Positions 16,780 through 24,956 of a stretch of 42,860 bases of DNA are shown here, in pieces (position 1 is the stretch's first letter; the number at the start of each line of letters is the position of its first letter). A program made the translations under genes and the position numbers. The notes under the pieces are model-generated. The model was given only the letters and a program-made list of their open reading frames with translations, was not told the DNA's origin and did no database searches. The stretch is from contig JAFLUC010000013.1 in the NCBI GenBank assembly GCA_022509005.1, forward strand, positions 1-42,860, read 5' to 3'. This DNA is from Oscillospiraceae bacterium (GTDB lineage Bacteria > Bacillota > Clostridia > UBA1381).

Positions 16780-16808
16780 TTGCTTTTATTTCAAGCTTGT
16801 GATATAAT
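16780..16808 (+). promoter_or_regulatory. Sigma-A promoter for the SLC13-like permease
   Basis: TTGCTT (16780-16785), 17 bases, TATAAT (16803-16808), 33 bases before the start. Confidence 0.75.
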
Positions 16809-16841
16809 TGAATATCATATATGAAATAGGGGTAGCACGTT

Positions 16842-17966
16842 ATGATTATAAAAAAAATATATTCATTTATAAAAAATGAAACAGTGCTGAGCATTGCGGC
16901 AATTCTTGCTGTAATATCATCTTTCTTTGTAAAGCCGGATATAGATTATCTCGGATATATAGATTTCAGAACTTTGGCGCTGCTGTTTTGCCTGATGGCA
17001 GTAATGGCGGGCTTGCAGAAAACAGGCGTGTTCAATGTTCTTGCACAGTGTTTGCTGAAGCGTGTGCATGGAATCAAGGGTCTTACCTTTATACTCGTTA
17101 TGCTGTGCTTTTTCTTCAGTATGCTAATAACAAATGATGTGGCGCTTATAACGTTTGTGCCGTTTACCTTTACGGTTCTTAATATAGTGGATAAAAGTGT
17201 GAAGGACAAGCTCATAATTCCTGTGGTCGTAATGCAGACAATAGCGGCAAATCTCGGGAGTATGCTCACGCCTATCGGCAATCCTCAGAATTTATATCTG
17301 CAAGGAATTTCGGGGTTGGGCGTGGGTGAGTTTATTGCCCTGATGCTGCCGTATGCGGCAATATCGTTTGTGATGCTGTCGATATGGATATTTATAAGGC
17401 GTGACAAGGGCGGAATAAAGATAAGCTTTACCGAAAATGTACATATAGGCGATAAGAAAAGGATTATAGTTTATCTCGTAGCTTTTATTGTATGTTTACT
17501 TACAGTAGCGCGTGTGCTTGATTATAAGCTTACCCTGCTGATTGTAATTGCACTTATATCGGCGGCGGATTATAAAATTTTCGCAAAAGTGGATTATACG
17601 CTGCTTTTAACGTTTATCGCGTTTTTTGTATTCATAGGAAACATGGGACGCATACCGGTATTTGAAGAATATTTGAAAAGCGTTATTGATGGAAGAGAAT
17701 GCATAACAGGCGTTTTATCAAGTCAGCTTATAAGCAACGTGCCGGCGGCGCTCTTGCTTTCGGGATTTACCGATAAGTTTAAAGAGCTGATTATCGGCGT
17801 GAATTTAGGCGGCCTGGGAACGCTGATCGCGTCAATGGCAAGCCTGATATCATTTAAGCTGCTCGGTCGTGAAAACAAGTCGCTAAGAGGTAAATATCTT
17901 ATTTATTTCACAGTGTCAAATATTTTCTTTCTTGCCGTTCTGCTTGCGGCATATTATGTTTTCTAA
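16842..17966 (+). CDS. SLC13/ArsB-superfamily anion permease
   Basis: The 374-residue polytopic protein has roughly ten membrane segments and ion-transporter superfamily motifs: LLFCLMAVMAGLQKTGVF, FFSMLITNDVALITFVPF near residue 90, and NLGSMLTPIGNPQNLYLQ near 140, the helical hairpin signature of the SLC13/CitM/ArsB group. Substrate cannot be read from sequence: a dicarboxylate, sulfate or similar anion is likely. It is shorter than typical SLC13 members because only one full repeat plus an abbreviated second repeat is evident. Monocistronic, with its own promoter and terminator. Confidence 0.83.
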   Translation: MIIKKIYSFIKNETVLSIAAILAVISSFFVKPDIDYLGYIDFRTLALLFCLMAVMAGLQKTGVFNVLAQCLLKRVHGIKGLTFILVMLCFFFSMLITNDVALITFVPFTFTVLNIVDKSVKDKLIIPVVVMQTIAANLGSMLTPIGNPQNLYLQGISGLGVGEFIALMLPYAAISFVMLSIWIFIRRDKGGIKISFTENVHIGDKKRIIVYLVAFIVCLLTVARVLDYKLTLLIVIALISAADYKIFAKVDYTLLLTFIAFFVFIGNMGRIPVFEEYLKSVIDGRECITGVLSSQLISNVPAALLLSGFTDKFKELIIGVNLGGLGTLIASMASLISFKLLGRENKSLRGKYLIYFTVSNIFFLAVLLAAYYVF

Positions 17967-17975
17967 ATCTATATA

Positions 17976-18018
17976 CAATCAAAAAAACGCACTCCCGGAG
18001 GAGTGCATTTTTGATTGT
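17976..18018. terminator. Bidirectional terminator between the permease and the SGNH esterase
   Basis: CAATCAAAAA..GCACTCC-CGGA-GGAGTGC..TTTTTGATTG forms a long stem with A- and T-tracts on both sides, serving the convergent genes ending at 17966 and 18032. Confidence 0.92.
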
Positions 18019-18031
18019 GCTAATTTGTTGA

Positions 18032-21000
18032 TTATTCAGCTATCCACGGAACCATCTGATCGTTCCAGAAGAATATCTTCATCCGCACATCCGGAATATT
18101 GTCTACCTGTCCCGGAGTAGCGTTAGGGGTCATTGTAACACTCTTAAGCGTTCCATCTTCATTATAAACAGCATCATATCTGGTCCAACCGGTCGGTGGA
18201 ACAACAGTCTTCCACTCGGTTGTAACATTTACATCAGATGTGAGGCTCCCTATTGTATAAATACCATCAGCATCAGCTGTTAGCTCAACGCCATCTGCAA
18301 GAACCTTTACAAGGTCAGCGCCATCTCTCGGAACAACTTTGAATCCTACTGCCCCGCCTTCTTCAATAGTAATGCTTCTCACAACCTCATTAGTAGCACT
18401 GTTTATACTAATAACATCTGTATCAAATGTTACAGTGTATGTTTTCGGTGTCGGAGTAGGACCTTCGCCATTAGCGATCTTTGTAAGCTCGCCTATGATA
18501 TATTCAGCGATCTTTGTACCTAACTCTGATGTATAGTGGTTGTGATCAGGATACCAGCTCTGTACAAGCTCAATAACAGATGACGGAGCCTTGTAACCCT
18601 GATTGATGCTGTTGGCTGTATTAGCCAGACCTAAATCATCAGTTGTAAGACTATTGAAGTAATTCTCGCCCCATGTTCCTACGTCTATGTAATTTAAGTT
18701 ATATTTCTCTGCAAGCGACTTCAGGAACTGAACTCTGCCGTTTGATGCTCTGGATACATTAAATCCTGCTGCCTCGGAATAGCTTCCGCCGTTTGAAAGA
18801 TTAGGACCATCAGGAGTATGTGAAAGGATAACAGGGATACCGCCTCTCTGAATAACGCCCTGCACATAGTAGTACTCCATAAGCTGCTCATACGGCTCGC
18901 CTGACTCTGAGTTAATGCCCATGTTGATTGTTACATAATCGCCGGGTGCTATTGCGAGGAGAACCGCTTCAAGTCTTGCCTGGTTATAGTAGTTTGCTGA
19001 GTTACGTCCGGCCATACCATGGTTTGTGTAAGATGAGAATGTATCGCTGTACATAGCTGATGTCACACAGTTACCCCAGCTTGCGTATTCTCTTTCATCA
19101 ACCCACATTGACGGATTTGCCGCCTGTGCAGCTTTATCTTCATTATACTTACTGTAATGTCCGTTATTCTTCGTTGTAGAGTCACCAATTGAGAAGATTG
19201 CCGGCTTTGCGCCAGGTGTCGGAGCAGCAAGCTGTGAAATCTGCAATGTGGAAATACTTGAACCTGCATTAAAGGTTAAATCAAGTATACCGTCACAGAC
19301 AGCAACGTTAAACGAGCTTCCGCTCTTCGATGTTCCTGTTGCCGAACCGGAAACTGCTTCTGAAAGCATGCCGGAGCTTGTAGTTGAAACCGCTACTGTA
19401 TAGTTACCGTTCGGAACCTTTACCTGCATTTTATATGCATCTGTTCCAGTTACACTTGAAGGTGTATCGCCATTTGCCGCTACGTCTGTAAGACCAGCGG
19501 TTGATGCGAAACCATAACCAAGATTATCGCTGTATACAGTAGAAGCTGTTACAGCCGTATAGCCTTCTTCGGGTTCTTCACTGCCAAATGCAAAGGTCAT
19601 ACCGTGAATGTTTACCTTTACTCTGTTTGTAAGACCTTCTGAATTTGCGGCCTGAACATATACAATTGCCGGAGAAGCACCTGCGGCAACTGTAAGTACG
19701 CCGGCTTCAAATGTTACTCCGTTAACGCTTGCGTCTCTTGTACCTGTGCTGTCGAGAAGTCTGTATGTAATTACATCATCTCCGCCTACCGGCTCACCTT
19801 CGCCGGTTCTTGTTTCAGCTTTATATGTAGCTACAACATCAGACTCACCTGCGAACGGAATTGTAATGCTCGATGTAGACTGCGTAAATGCTACATTGTT
19901 AGCTGAGGTGATGAACTGAATAGTTTTTGTGCTCTGTGCTGCGCCGGATTTTGCAACAACTGTTACAAGTCCTGACTGTGCACCCGGAGAAACTGTGAGA
20001 GTCGCTGTCTGAGGGCCTGTGGATGTAAGCTCTGCGTTTGCAACCTCTCCATCCTCGAATGACCACTCAACCTGACCTGTAGCTGGCAGATCGTCAGCTG
20101 TCAGCATTTCAGCCGATAACTCAAGAGTTGCCGGATCACCGCTTTCAGGTACTCTGATTGAGTCACTGCCGGACAGTATTTCCATGCTTGCAGCTACCGG
20201 TGTGTATACTCTGAGATTTCTGATACCCGAGGGGGAACCATTCATCGAAAATACGCTCGGTGATGCATCTTCATCGGATGCTTGCATACCTGTCGTGCCG
20301 ATAAGAGTTCCTTCAGCATCGTAAACATTTACATAATACTGCTGGATCGACTTATCATATGAGGCAATAACCTTATACCATGTGTTGCCGTCAGCAGCAA
20401 CATTTTCTATCGGCTTAGTGCCTGCAGTGTATTCAGCAGCTGTATTCGCTGCGTTACTTCTGGTGGTTCCTGTATTTACCTTGCTTCCGTCAAAAGAAAC
20501 TTCAAAAGCCGAACGATAATTTCTTGCCGCATTGTTCGGAGTATTATTTGCATATACATAGCTCGAACCGTTTACCGGAAGTACCTCAAACTCAAATATC
20601 ATCTGCGAACTCTGAGCGCCGATCGAAACTCCTGATGTAGTTGAACCGCTGCCGCCGTGGGAATTAAGTTCAAGATACTTTTTACCTGATGCATCTTTTC
20701 TTAAAGCAAGCGTTCTTGCGCCGTTCGAACCGATGCTTGCCCACTGTGCGAGCAATGGATCTTTAGTGTTTATATCACCGTTAGTCACTGTATAATCCAC
20801 AAGCGAATCGGGATAAATATTCCAATCAGTAGGATAGCCTATCGGGTAAATCTGATTGGGGACCGCTGCTGCCGGATTTATAACAAACTTATAATCTCTT
20901 GTTATAACGGTTTCACCTTTTGTAACAGTAGCTGTCAGGATACAGTAATATGTACTTACGCCGTTTGTTATAACAATATTACCGGAAGCTTTATTATTCG

Positions 21001-21931
21001 TGAACGCCCATCCGATATAACCGTCGTCTGTTTCGGCTCCCTTCCATGACCAAACAATACTGTCACACATATCCTCGGTGAATTCCTCACCTGCTTTTGT
21101 GCCTTCTAATGCTAATTCAACCGGGAAGCTCTGTTCTTCCTTGTCGCCTGCGGGCGGTATGATTGTAGTGCCCGGAGTTGTTTTAAATGTTACGTCTTTA
21201 AGCTCATTTCCTGCATTTGGGTCAACCTCTGTAAATGTTACGAGATTGTCAATATAGAAATATTCATCGTCTGCGCCTGCGTTTAACTGTATTATCAGCT
21301 GATCAGGAATCTGACTGTTTCTGAAGCCCATAGCATCTTTTGATGCAACAACTGCGGCATCTGTTTTCTTTGTCTTGTATTCCTCTCTGTCATATACCGT
21401 AAAGGCTACGGTACCGCTGCCCTTTGTGCAATCCTTGATATCTGCAAGGATAGTGTACCAATGATCCATGGCCAAATCACCGGCCTTGCCATTCTGACCG
21501 TTGCCGCCTCCATATACCCAGCCGAGAGGAACAGAGGTTCCGCTTGTTGCGCCGTGGACTTTAATTGAAGTAGAACCTGACTTTCCGAATGTAAACACGG
21601 CACCGTTTGCATTCTTGTCAGCCGTACCACCTGTAAGAGCGACAGGGAAATTAACGTCCATTTCCAATTTGACATCGCCCTCTGAAACTCCGGGGAAATC
21701 ACCAAAATTGATCGACGCGCCCTTATTGATCTTCAAAATCTTGTTTGAATCATCACCGGGCTCGCCTATTACTTCTGTATTTGCCGGAGCCGTATACTCG
21801 CCGTCAAAATTCTGCGACCACTTGTCTTCGCGTACAAGTTCCGCGTTTGCCGGGATTGCGAAAGCCATTGACCCAAGCATCGACACTGCCGATACCGAGG
21901 CAATAACCTTCTTAAAAAGTTTTCCTTTCAT
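18032..21931 (-). CDS. Giant secreted SGNH/GDSL carbohydrate esterase (rhamnogalacturonan acetylesterase-like)
   Basis: The 1,299-residue protein has a signal peptide (MKGKLFKKVIASVSAVSMLGS.., likely cleavage after ANA near 30). Modules follow: an N-terminal sandwich domain (about 35-240), a second carbohydrate-binding-like domain (about 355-590), Ig-like repeats (about 590-780), a beta domain starting FAFGSEEPEEGYTAV, then an SGNH catalytic domain. Block I GDST has Ser918, block II GMAGRNSANY, block III NMGIN, and block V DHNH has Asp1129 and His1132. Residues about 1160-1299 are a C-terminal module ending FFWNDQMVPW. Likely deacetylates pectin or other plant polysaccharides outside the cell. 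No LPXTG or SLH anchor is visible. A paralogue is at 34966. Confidence 0.85.
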   Translation of the reverse strand: MKGKLFKKVIASVSAVSMLGSMAFAIPANAELVREDKWSQNFDGEYTAPANTEVIGEPGDDSNKILKINKGASINFGDFPGVSEGDVKLEMDVNFPVALTGGTADKNANGAVFTFGKSGSTSIKVHGATSGTSVPLGWVYGGGNGQNGKAGDLAMDHWYTILADIKDCTKGSGTVAFTVYDREEYKTKKTDAAVVASKDAMGFRNSQIPDQLIIQLNAGADDEYFYIDNLVTFTEVDPNAGNELKDVTFKTTPGTTIIPPAGDKEEQSFPVELALEGTKAGEEFTEDMCDSIVWSWKGAETDDGYIGWAFTNNKASGNIVITNGVSTYYCILTATVTKGETVITRDYKFVINPAAAVPNQIYPIGYPTDWNIYPDSLVDYTVTNGDINTKDPLLAQWASIGSNGARTLALRKDASGKKYLELNSHGGSGSTTSGVSIGAQSSQMIFEFEVLPVNGSSYVYANNTPNNAARNYRSAFEVSFDGSKVNTGTTRSNAANTAAEYTAGTKPIENVAADGNTWYKVIASYDKSIQQYYVNVYDAEGTLIGTTGMQASDEDASPSVFSMNGSPSGIRNLRVYTPVAASMEILSGSDSIRVPESGDPATLELSAEMLTADDLPATGQVEWSFEDGEVANAELTSTGPQTATLTVSPGAQSGLVTVVAKSGAAQSTKTIQFITSANNVAFTQSTSSITIPFAGESDVVATYKAETRTGEGEPVGGDDVITYRLLDSTGTRDASVNGVTFEAGVLTVAAGASPAIVYVQAANSEGLTNRVKVNIHGMTFAFGSEEPEEGYTAVTASTVYSDNLGYGFASTAGLTDVAANGDTPSSVTGTDAYKMQVKVPNGNYTVAVSTTSSGMLSEAVSGSATGTSKSGSSFNVAVCDGILDLTFNAGSSISTLQISQLAAPTPGAKPAIFSIGDSTTKNNGHYSKYNEDKAAQAANPSMWVDEREYASWGNCVTSAMYSDTFSSYTNHGMAGRNSANYYNQARLEAVLLAIAPGDYVTINMGINSESGEPYEQLMEYYYVQGVIQRGGIPVILSHTPDGPNLSNGGSYSEAAGFNVSRASNGRVQFLKSLAEKYNLNYIDVGTWGENYFNSLTTDDLGLANTANSINQGYKAPSSVIELVQSWYPDHNHYTSELGTKIAEYIIGELTKIANGEGPTPTPKTYTVTFDTDVISINSATNEVVRSITIEEGGAVGFKVVPRDGADLVKVLADGVELTADADGIYTIGSLTSDVNVTTEWKTVVPPTGWTRYDAVYNEDGTLKSVTMTPNATPGQVDNIPDVRMKIFFWNDQMVPWIAE

Positions 21932-21977
21932 ACAAATAAATCTCTCTTTCTTTAGATTTGTTTTTCAACATATTATA

Positions 21978-22006
21978 ATTATAGCATATTTAATATTATT
22001 TGTACA
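21978..22006 (-). promoter_or_regulatory. Possible promoter for the SGNH esterase
   Basis: On the minus strand TGTACA (22006-22001), 17 bases, TATAAT (21983-21978), about 45 bases before the start codon. The -35 matches only four of six consensus bases. Confidence 0.5.
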
Positions 22007-22088
22007 GTTTTTAATTTTCAGCCTACATAAAATTTGAGATAGCTTTTTTGTGGATTTTCTACAAATTTATTAGAAAGTATTGTTTTAT

Positions 22089-22117
22089 TTGCTATATCGG
22101 GAAAAGTATGATATACT
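22089..22117 (+). promoter_or_regulatory. Sigma-A promoter for the TAXI-GltS operon
   Basis: TTGCTA (22089-22094), 17 bases, TATACT (22112-22117). It lies downstream of an in-frame ATG at 22080, so the coding sequence must begin later, supporting the TTG start at 22152. Confidence 0.75.
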
Positions 22118-22151
22118 AGAAATATCAAATAAGAAAAGGGAGGAATTAATT

Positions 22152-23102
22152 TTGAAAAAAAGAATATTTCCGGTATTGCTGTGTGTTATAATAACGGTCA
22201 TGGCAGGATGCAGCAGAGGCAGTATCAAATTCGGAACCTCAGGTAAGGGCGGCACATATGGCGAGGTCGCATCAGCTCTTGCCGACATTGTTCATGCGGA
22301 CAAAGAAAATATAAGCTTTGACGTGCGCGCCACGGCAGGATCGGCGGCGAATGTGAGACTCTTGTCTCAGAACTATCTTGATATGGCGATAGCGCAGGCG
22401 GATATAATTGATAATGCGTATAACGGAACAGGAACATTTGCCGGCAGCAAAAGCTACAGAGGCTATTCGGCGGTTGCGGGACTTTACACCGAGGCGTGCC
22501 AGATAATAGTCAGTGCAGAGTCTGATATTATGGAAATAGATGACCTTGAGGGTAAAAAAGTCAGTATAGGCGAAGCGGAATCGGGTACGGAGCAGAATGC
22601 TGTTCAGATTTTAGAGGCTTACGGTTTGAATAAAAGCTTTGTAGACGAGATAAATCTCAATTACAGCGATGCCTGCAAACAGCTTAAATCAGGTGAAATA
22701 GACGCGTTTTTCTGTACGCTCGCACCTAATTCGCCGATTATAAAGGAGCTTGCATCAGAATATGATATACGTTTGCTGGGACTTTCTGATGCGGCAATAC
22801 GGAAACTTGTCGAGGCTTACGGTTTCTATACGAAATACACAATTGAAAATGGAACATATCCAAATCAGGACGAGGCTGTAAATACAATCGGAGTTACTGC
22901 TGTGCTTTTGGCAAATGAAGGCATGGATAAGGAAAAGGTTAAGACGATTGTCGAAGTGTTATTCCGTGACAAAGAGAAAATAAACGCGGCTGTGACAGCA
23001 GATCTTAAACTTTCCCCTGAAACGGCTGTTAAGGGAATATCCATTCCGTTCCATGAAGGCGCACTGGAATATTACAGCGAACAGGGTATAGATATTAACT
23101 AA
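22152..23102 (+). CDS. TAXI-family solute-binding lipoprotein
   Basis: The 316-residue product starts at TTG 22152, eight bases after GGGAGGA. A signal peptide ends in the lipobox VMAGC with Cys20, so the mature protein is membrane-anchored. The mature domain has TAXI hallmarks: FGTSGKGGTYGEVASALADIV, ATAGSAANVRLLSQNYLDMAIAQADI, and VSIGEAESGTEQNAVQILEAYGL. TAXI proteins normally feed fused TRAP membrane subunits, and glutamate-type ligands are known for some. Here the next gene is a GltS-type symporter, 17 bases downstream, so the pair may import glutamate or a similar anion together; that is inference. No TRAP membrane gene is nearby. Confidence 0.88.
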   Translation: MKKRIFPVLLCVIITVMAGCSRGSIKFGTSGKGGTYGEVASALADIVHADKENISFDVRATAGSAANVRLLSQNYLDMAIAQADIIDNAYNGTGTFAGSKSYRGYSAVAGLYTEACQIIVSAESDIMEIDDLEGKKVSIGEAESGTEQNAVQILEAYGLNKSFVDEINLNYSDACKQLKSGEIDAFFCTLAPNSPIIKELASEYDIRLLGLSDAAIRKLVEAYGFYTKYTIENGTYPNQDEAVNTIGVTAVLLANEGMDKEKVKTIVEVLFRDKEKINAAVTADLKLSPETAVKGISIPFHEGALEYYSEQGIDIN

Positions 23103-23119
23103 AGAAGGGGACTAAGGAT

Positions 23120-24307
23120 ATGGCTTTAAATTTAAATATGTATCAGACGCTTGCAATAGCGGTTATGGTTCTTGTGATTGGAAAATGGCTGAAGGGTAAA
23201 ATTTCATTCCTTGAAAAATTCTGTATACCGTCGCCTGTAATAGGCGGACTGTTATTTGCAATATTAAATCTCATATGCTATATAACCGGCATTATCGAAC
23301 TTAATTTTGATGATACGCTGCGTGAGGTGTGCATGGTATTCTTTTTCACATCAGTAGGTTTTCAGGCAAATCTGAAAGTTTTAAAAAGCGGCGGAAAGTC
23401 TATGATAATATTCCTTGTGCTTGTAATAGTGCTTATAATCTCACAAAACTTTATAGCTGTCGGACTGTCGGGCTTAGTAGGCGTAAATCCGCTTGTGGGT
23501 ATGTGCACAGGTTCAATCCCGATGGTAGGCGGTCACGGTACGGCAGGCGCATTCGGTCCGGTGCTGGAGGACTTCGGAATTAAGGGCGCGACAACATTAT
23601 GTACAGCAGCCGCTACATTTGGTCTTGTGGCAGGCTCCATAATCGGCGGTCCTATCGGAAATCGTCTTATAAAGAAAAAGAACCTGCTTGAAACCGTGAA
23701 GGAAATGGATGACAGCGTACTTGTTGAAGACGAGGAAAAGCATAAGAGAAGTTTTTCGATGTATGCTCCGGCTGTGTATCAGATAATTATAGCAGTCGGT
23801 ATCGGAACGGTTATTTCGTATTTCCTTTCATTGACGGGTATGACATTCCCGATTTACATAGGCGCTATGATAGTTGCGGCAATTATGCGCAATGTCAGTG
23901 AATACAGCGGCAAGTTCACCATTCATATGGGAGAAATCAACGATGTGGGCGGTATATGTCTTTCATTGTTTTTGGGAATAGCCATGATTACGCTGAAACT
24001 GTGGCAGCTTGCGGAACTGGCGTTGCCTTTAGTGATACTTCTTACAGGTCAGCTTGTGTGGATGATTATATTTGCATATTTCATTGTGTTCATTATAATG
24101 GGACGCGATTACGATGCGGCGGTGCTTTCTTCGGGAACCTGTGGATTTGGTATGGGCGCCACGCCTAACGCAATGGCGAATATGCAGGCGATATGCGATA
24201 AATACGCGCCGTCCATTAAGGCGTATATTCTTGTTCCCATTGTAGGCAGTCTGTTTGCGGATTTTATCAACAGTCTTACTATAACATTCTTTATTAACTT
24301 TATTTAG
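23120..24307 (+). CDS. gltS: Sodium/glutamate symporter family protein (GltS-like)
   Basis: The 395-residue membrane protein has about ten to twelve segments and GltS-family motifs in both repeats: FCIPSPVIGGLLFA, GSIPMVGGHGTAGAFGPVLEDFG and CGFGMGATPNAMANMQAICDKYAPS. ESS-family GltS couples Na+ to L-glutamate uptake in the inner membrane and ordinarily works without a binding protein. It follows the TAXI lipoprotein gene closely and precedes a 51-codon gene, suggesting one three-gene unit. Assignment to the family is firm; glutamate as substrate is inferred. Confidence 0.92.
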   Translation: MALNLNMYQTLAIAVMVLVIGKWLKGKISFLEKFCIPSPVIGGLLFAILNLICYITGIIELNFDDTLREVCMVFFFTSVGFQANLKVLKSGGKSMIIFLVLVIVLIISQNFIAVGLSGLVGVNPLVGMCTGSIPMVGGHGTAGAFGPVLEDFGIKGATTLCTAAATFGLVAGSIIGGPIGNRLIKKKNLLETVKEMDDSVLVEDEEKHKRSFSMYAPAVYQIIIAVGIGTVISYFLSLTGMTFPIYIGAMIVAAIMRNVSEYSGKFTIHMGEINDVGGICLSLFLGIAMITLKLWQLAELALPLVILLTGQLVWMIIFAYFIVFIIMGRDYDAAVLSSGTCGFGMGATPNAMANMQAICDKYAPSIKAYILVPIVGSLFADFINSLTITFFINFI

Positions 24308-24324
24308 TACGGAGGTGCTGCAGC

Positions 24325-24480
24325 ATGAAGCATGAAAAGAAATACACTATCGAAACCGAGGAACTTGCAATTCCTGAAATTCACACAAAGGAGCATACAC
24401 AGCCTGTACCGGATGAGCGCGAGGATGAGGAAATTGTTTACGAGTCTCTCGCTGTGCCGGAAGTACATATTAAAAAATAA
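24325..24480 (+). CDS. Small acidic protein with duplicated LA[IV]PE[IV]H motif
   Basis: An unlisted 51-codon ORF follows gltS by 17 bases with a good ribosome binding site (GGAGGTG, eight bases before ATG). The product is acidic (many Glu/Asp) with no membrane segment or signal. It contains two copies of a motif: EELAIPEIHTK at residues 13-23 and ESLAVPEVHIK at 41-50, separated by a Pro/Glu linker. I recognise no family. Operon position suggests a partner or regulator of the TAXI-GltS transporter, which is speculation. A terminator follows at 24498. Confidence 0.7.
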   Translation: MKHEKKYTIETEELAIPEIHTKEHTQPVPDEREDEEIVYESLAVPEVHIKK

Positions 24481-24497
24481 AAAGTCACTACAGTATG

Positions 24498-24545
24498 AAA
24501 CGCTTATAGATATTTTTACGAATATCCATAAGCGTTTTATTTTTT
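24498..24545 (+). terminator. Terminator after the TAXI-GltS-small protein operon
   Basis: AAACGCTTAT (24498-24507) and ATAAGCGTTT (24528-24537) close a hairpin with inner ATATT/AATAT pairing, followed by TATTTTTT. Confidence 0.88.
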
Positions 24546-24555
24546 GACTCAATTT

Positions 24556-24621
24556 TCAGTGAAAAATAGCAAATAATTTCGTAGAGTAGGCAACTATACG
24601 ATTTTCACCCTTTCTTGGCAT
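24556..24621 (-). CDS. 21-codon minus-strand ORF opening MPRKGEN, crossing the left inverted repeat
   Basis: On the minus strand an exact AGGAGG (24636-24631) sits nine bases before an ATG at 24621. The reading begins MPRKGEN, runs through the left inverted repeat as RIVAYSTK, and stops at 24556. The first seven residues resemble the start of many Firmicute tyrosine integrases (MPRKGEN followed by a Lys/Arg-rich segment), after which similarity ends at the repeat. It may be a truncated integrase start, or chance. Whether it is translated is unknown. Confidence 0.35.
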   Translation of the reverse strand: MPRKGENRIVAYSTKLFAIFH

Positions 24622-24840
24622 GGTTAGCTTCCTCCTCGACTAAAATTTTGACGACAATTAACCGTGCAATCTCACAGAATATCAGCAAAATTATATCAGT
24701 ACGTCTATAAAAATACTTCTTCAAAAAAATTTTTTTTCGGCATAGTGATGAAAAATCTGGTATAATCTTGACGTAGAAACAGTCAATGTGCTATAATATA
24801 ATTAGATTTTATTTTTCGTATAGTTGTCTACTCTACGAAA
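24577..24840. repeat. 264-bp segment bounded by 25-bp inverted repeats: candidate invertible promoter
   Basis: The left arm (24577-24601) reads TTTCGTAGAGTAG, then G, then CAACTATACGA. The right arm (24816-24840) is its reverse complement except that the central base is A instead of G. The 214 bases between arms carry a sigma-A promoter (24768-24797) facing the LPXTG adhesin gene at 24990. The layout matches phase-variable invertible promoters known upstream of surface proteins in gut bacteria. A non-autonomous mobile element (MITE) is the main alternative; I found no clear target-site duplication. No recombinase gene is in the window. Confidence 0.75.
24768..24797 (+). promoter_or_regulatory. 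Promoter inside the inverted-repeat segment, facing the adhesin gene
   Basis: TTGACG (24768-24773), 18 bases, TATAAT (24792-24797). The predicted start near 24804 lies inside the segment just before the right repeat. In the current orientation it reads toward the adhesin; after inversion it would read toward the preceding operon's terminator. Confidence 0.75.
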
Positions 24841-24875
24841 GTTTTGATTATATTATAACCGAAAGGAAGGATACT

Positions 24876-24956
24876 ATGAAAAAGGAAATTTTTGTCGGTG
24901 CTGCTGAGCTTGATGCAGTTCAGTTCTACTATAAGCATTCCCATATATGCGGATAA
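24876..24956 (+). CDS. 26-codon leader ORF ahead of the adhesin gene
   Basis: GAAAGGAAGG precedes an ATG at 24876 that opens a 26-residue frame (MKKEIFVGAAELDAVQFYYK then HSHICG) ending 33 bases before the adhesin start. The spacing and strong ribosome binding site suggest a translated leader peptide or the truncated remnant of an older gene. I see no regulatory hairpin between it and the adhesin, and I recognise no family. Confidence 0.4.
   Translation: MKKEIFVGAAELDAVQFYYKHSHICG

Noticed and set aside
22080..22151. N-terminal extension of the TAXI protein from ATG 22080
   Set aside because: The promoter lies downstream of that codon, and the lipoprotein signal peptide starts properly at TTG 22152 behind GGGAGGA.
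24577..24840. MITE or insertion sequence as the explanation of the inverted repeats
   Set aside because: Not fully excluded, but no target-site duplication is visible at the outer edges, the arms have internal dyad symmetry, and a promoter faces an adhesin gene, favouring an invertible switch.
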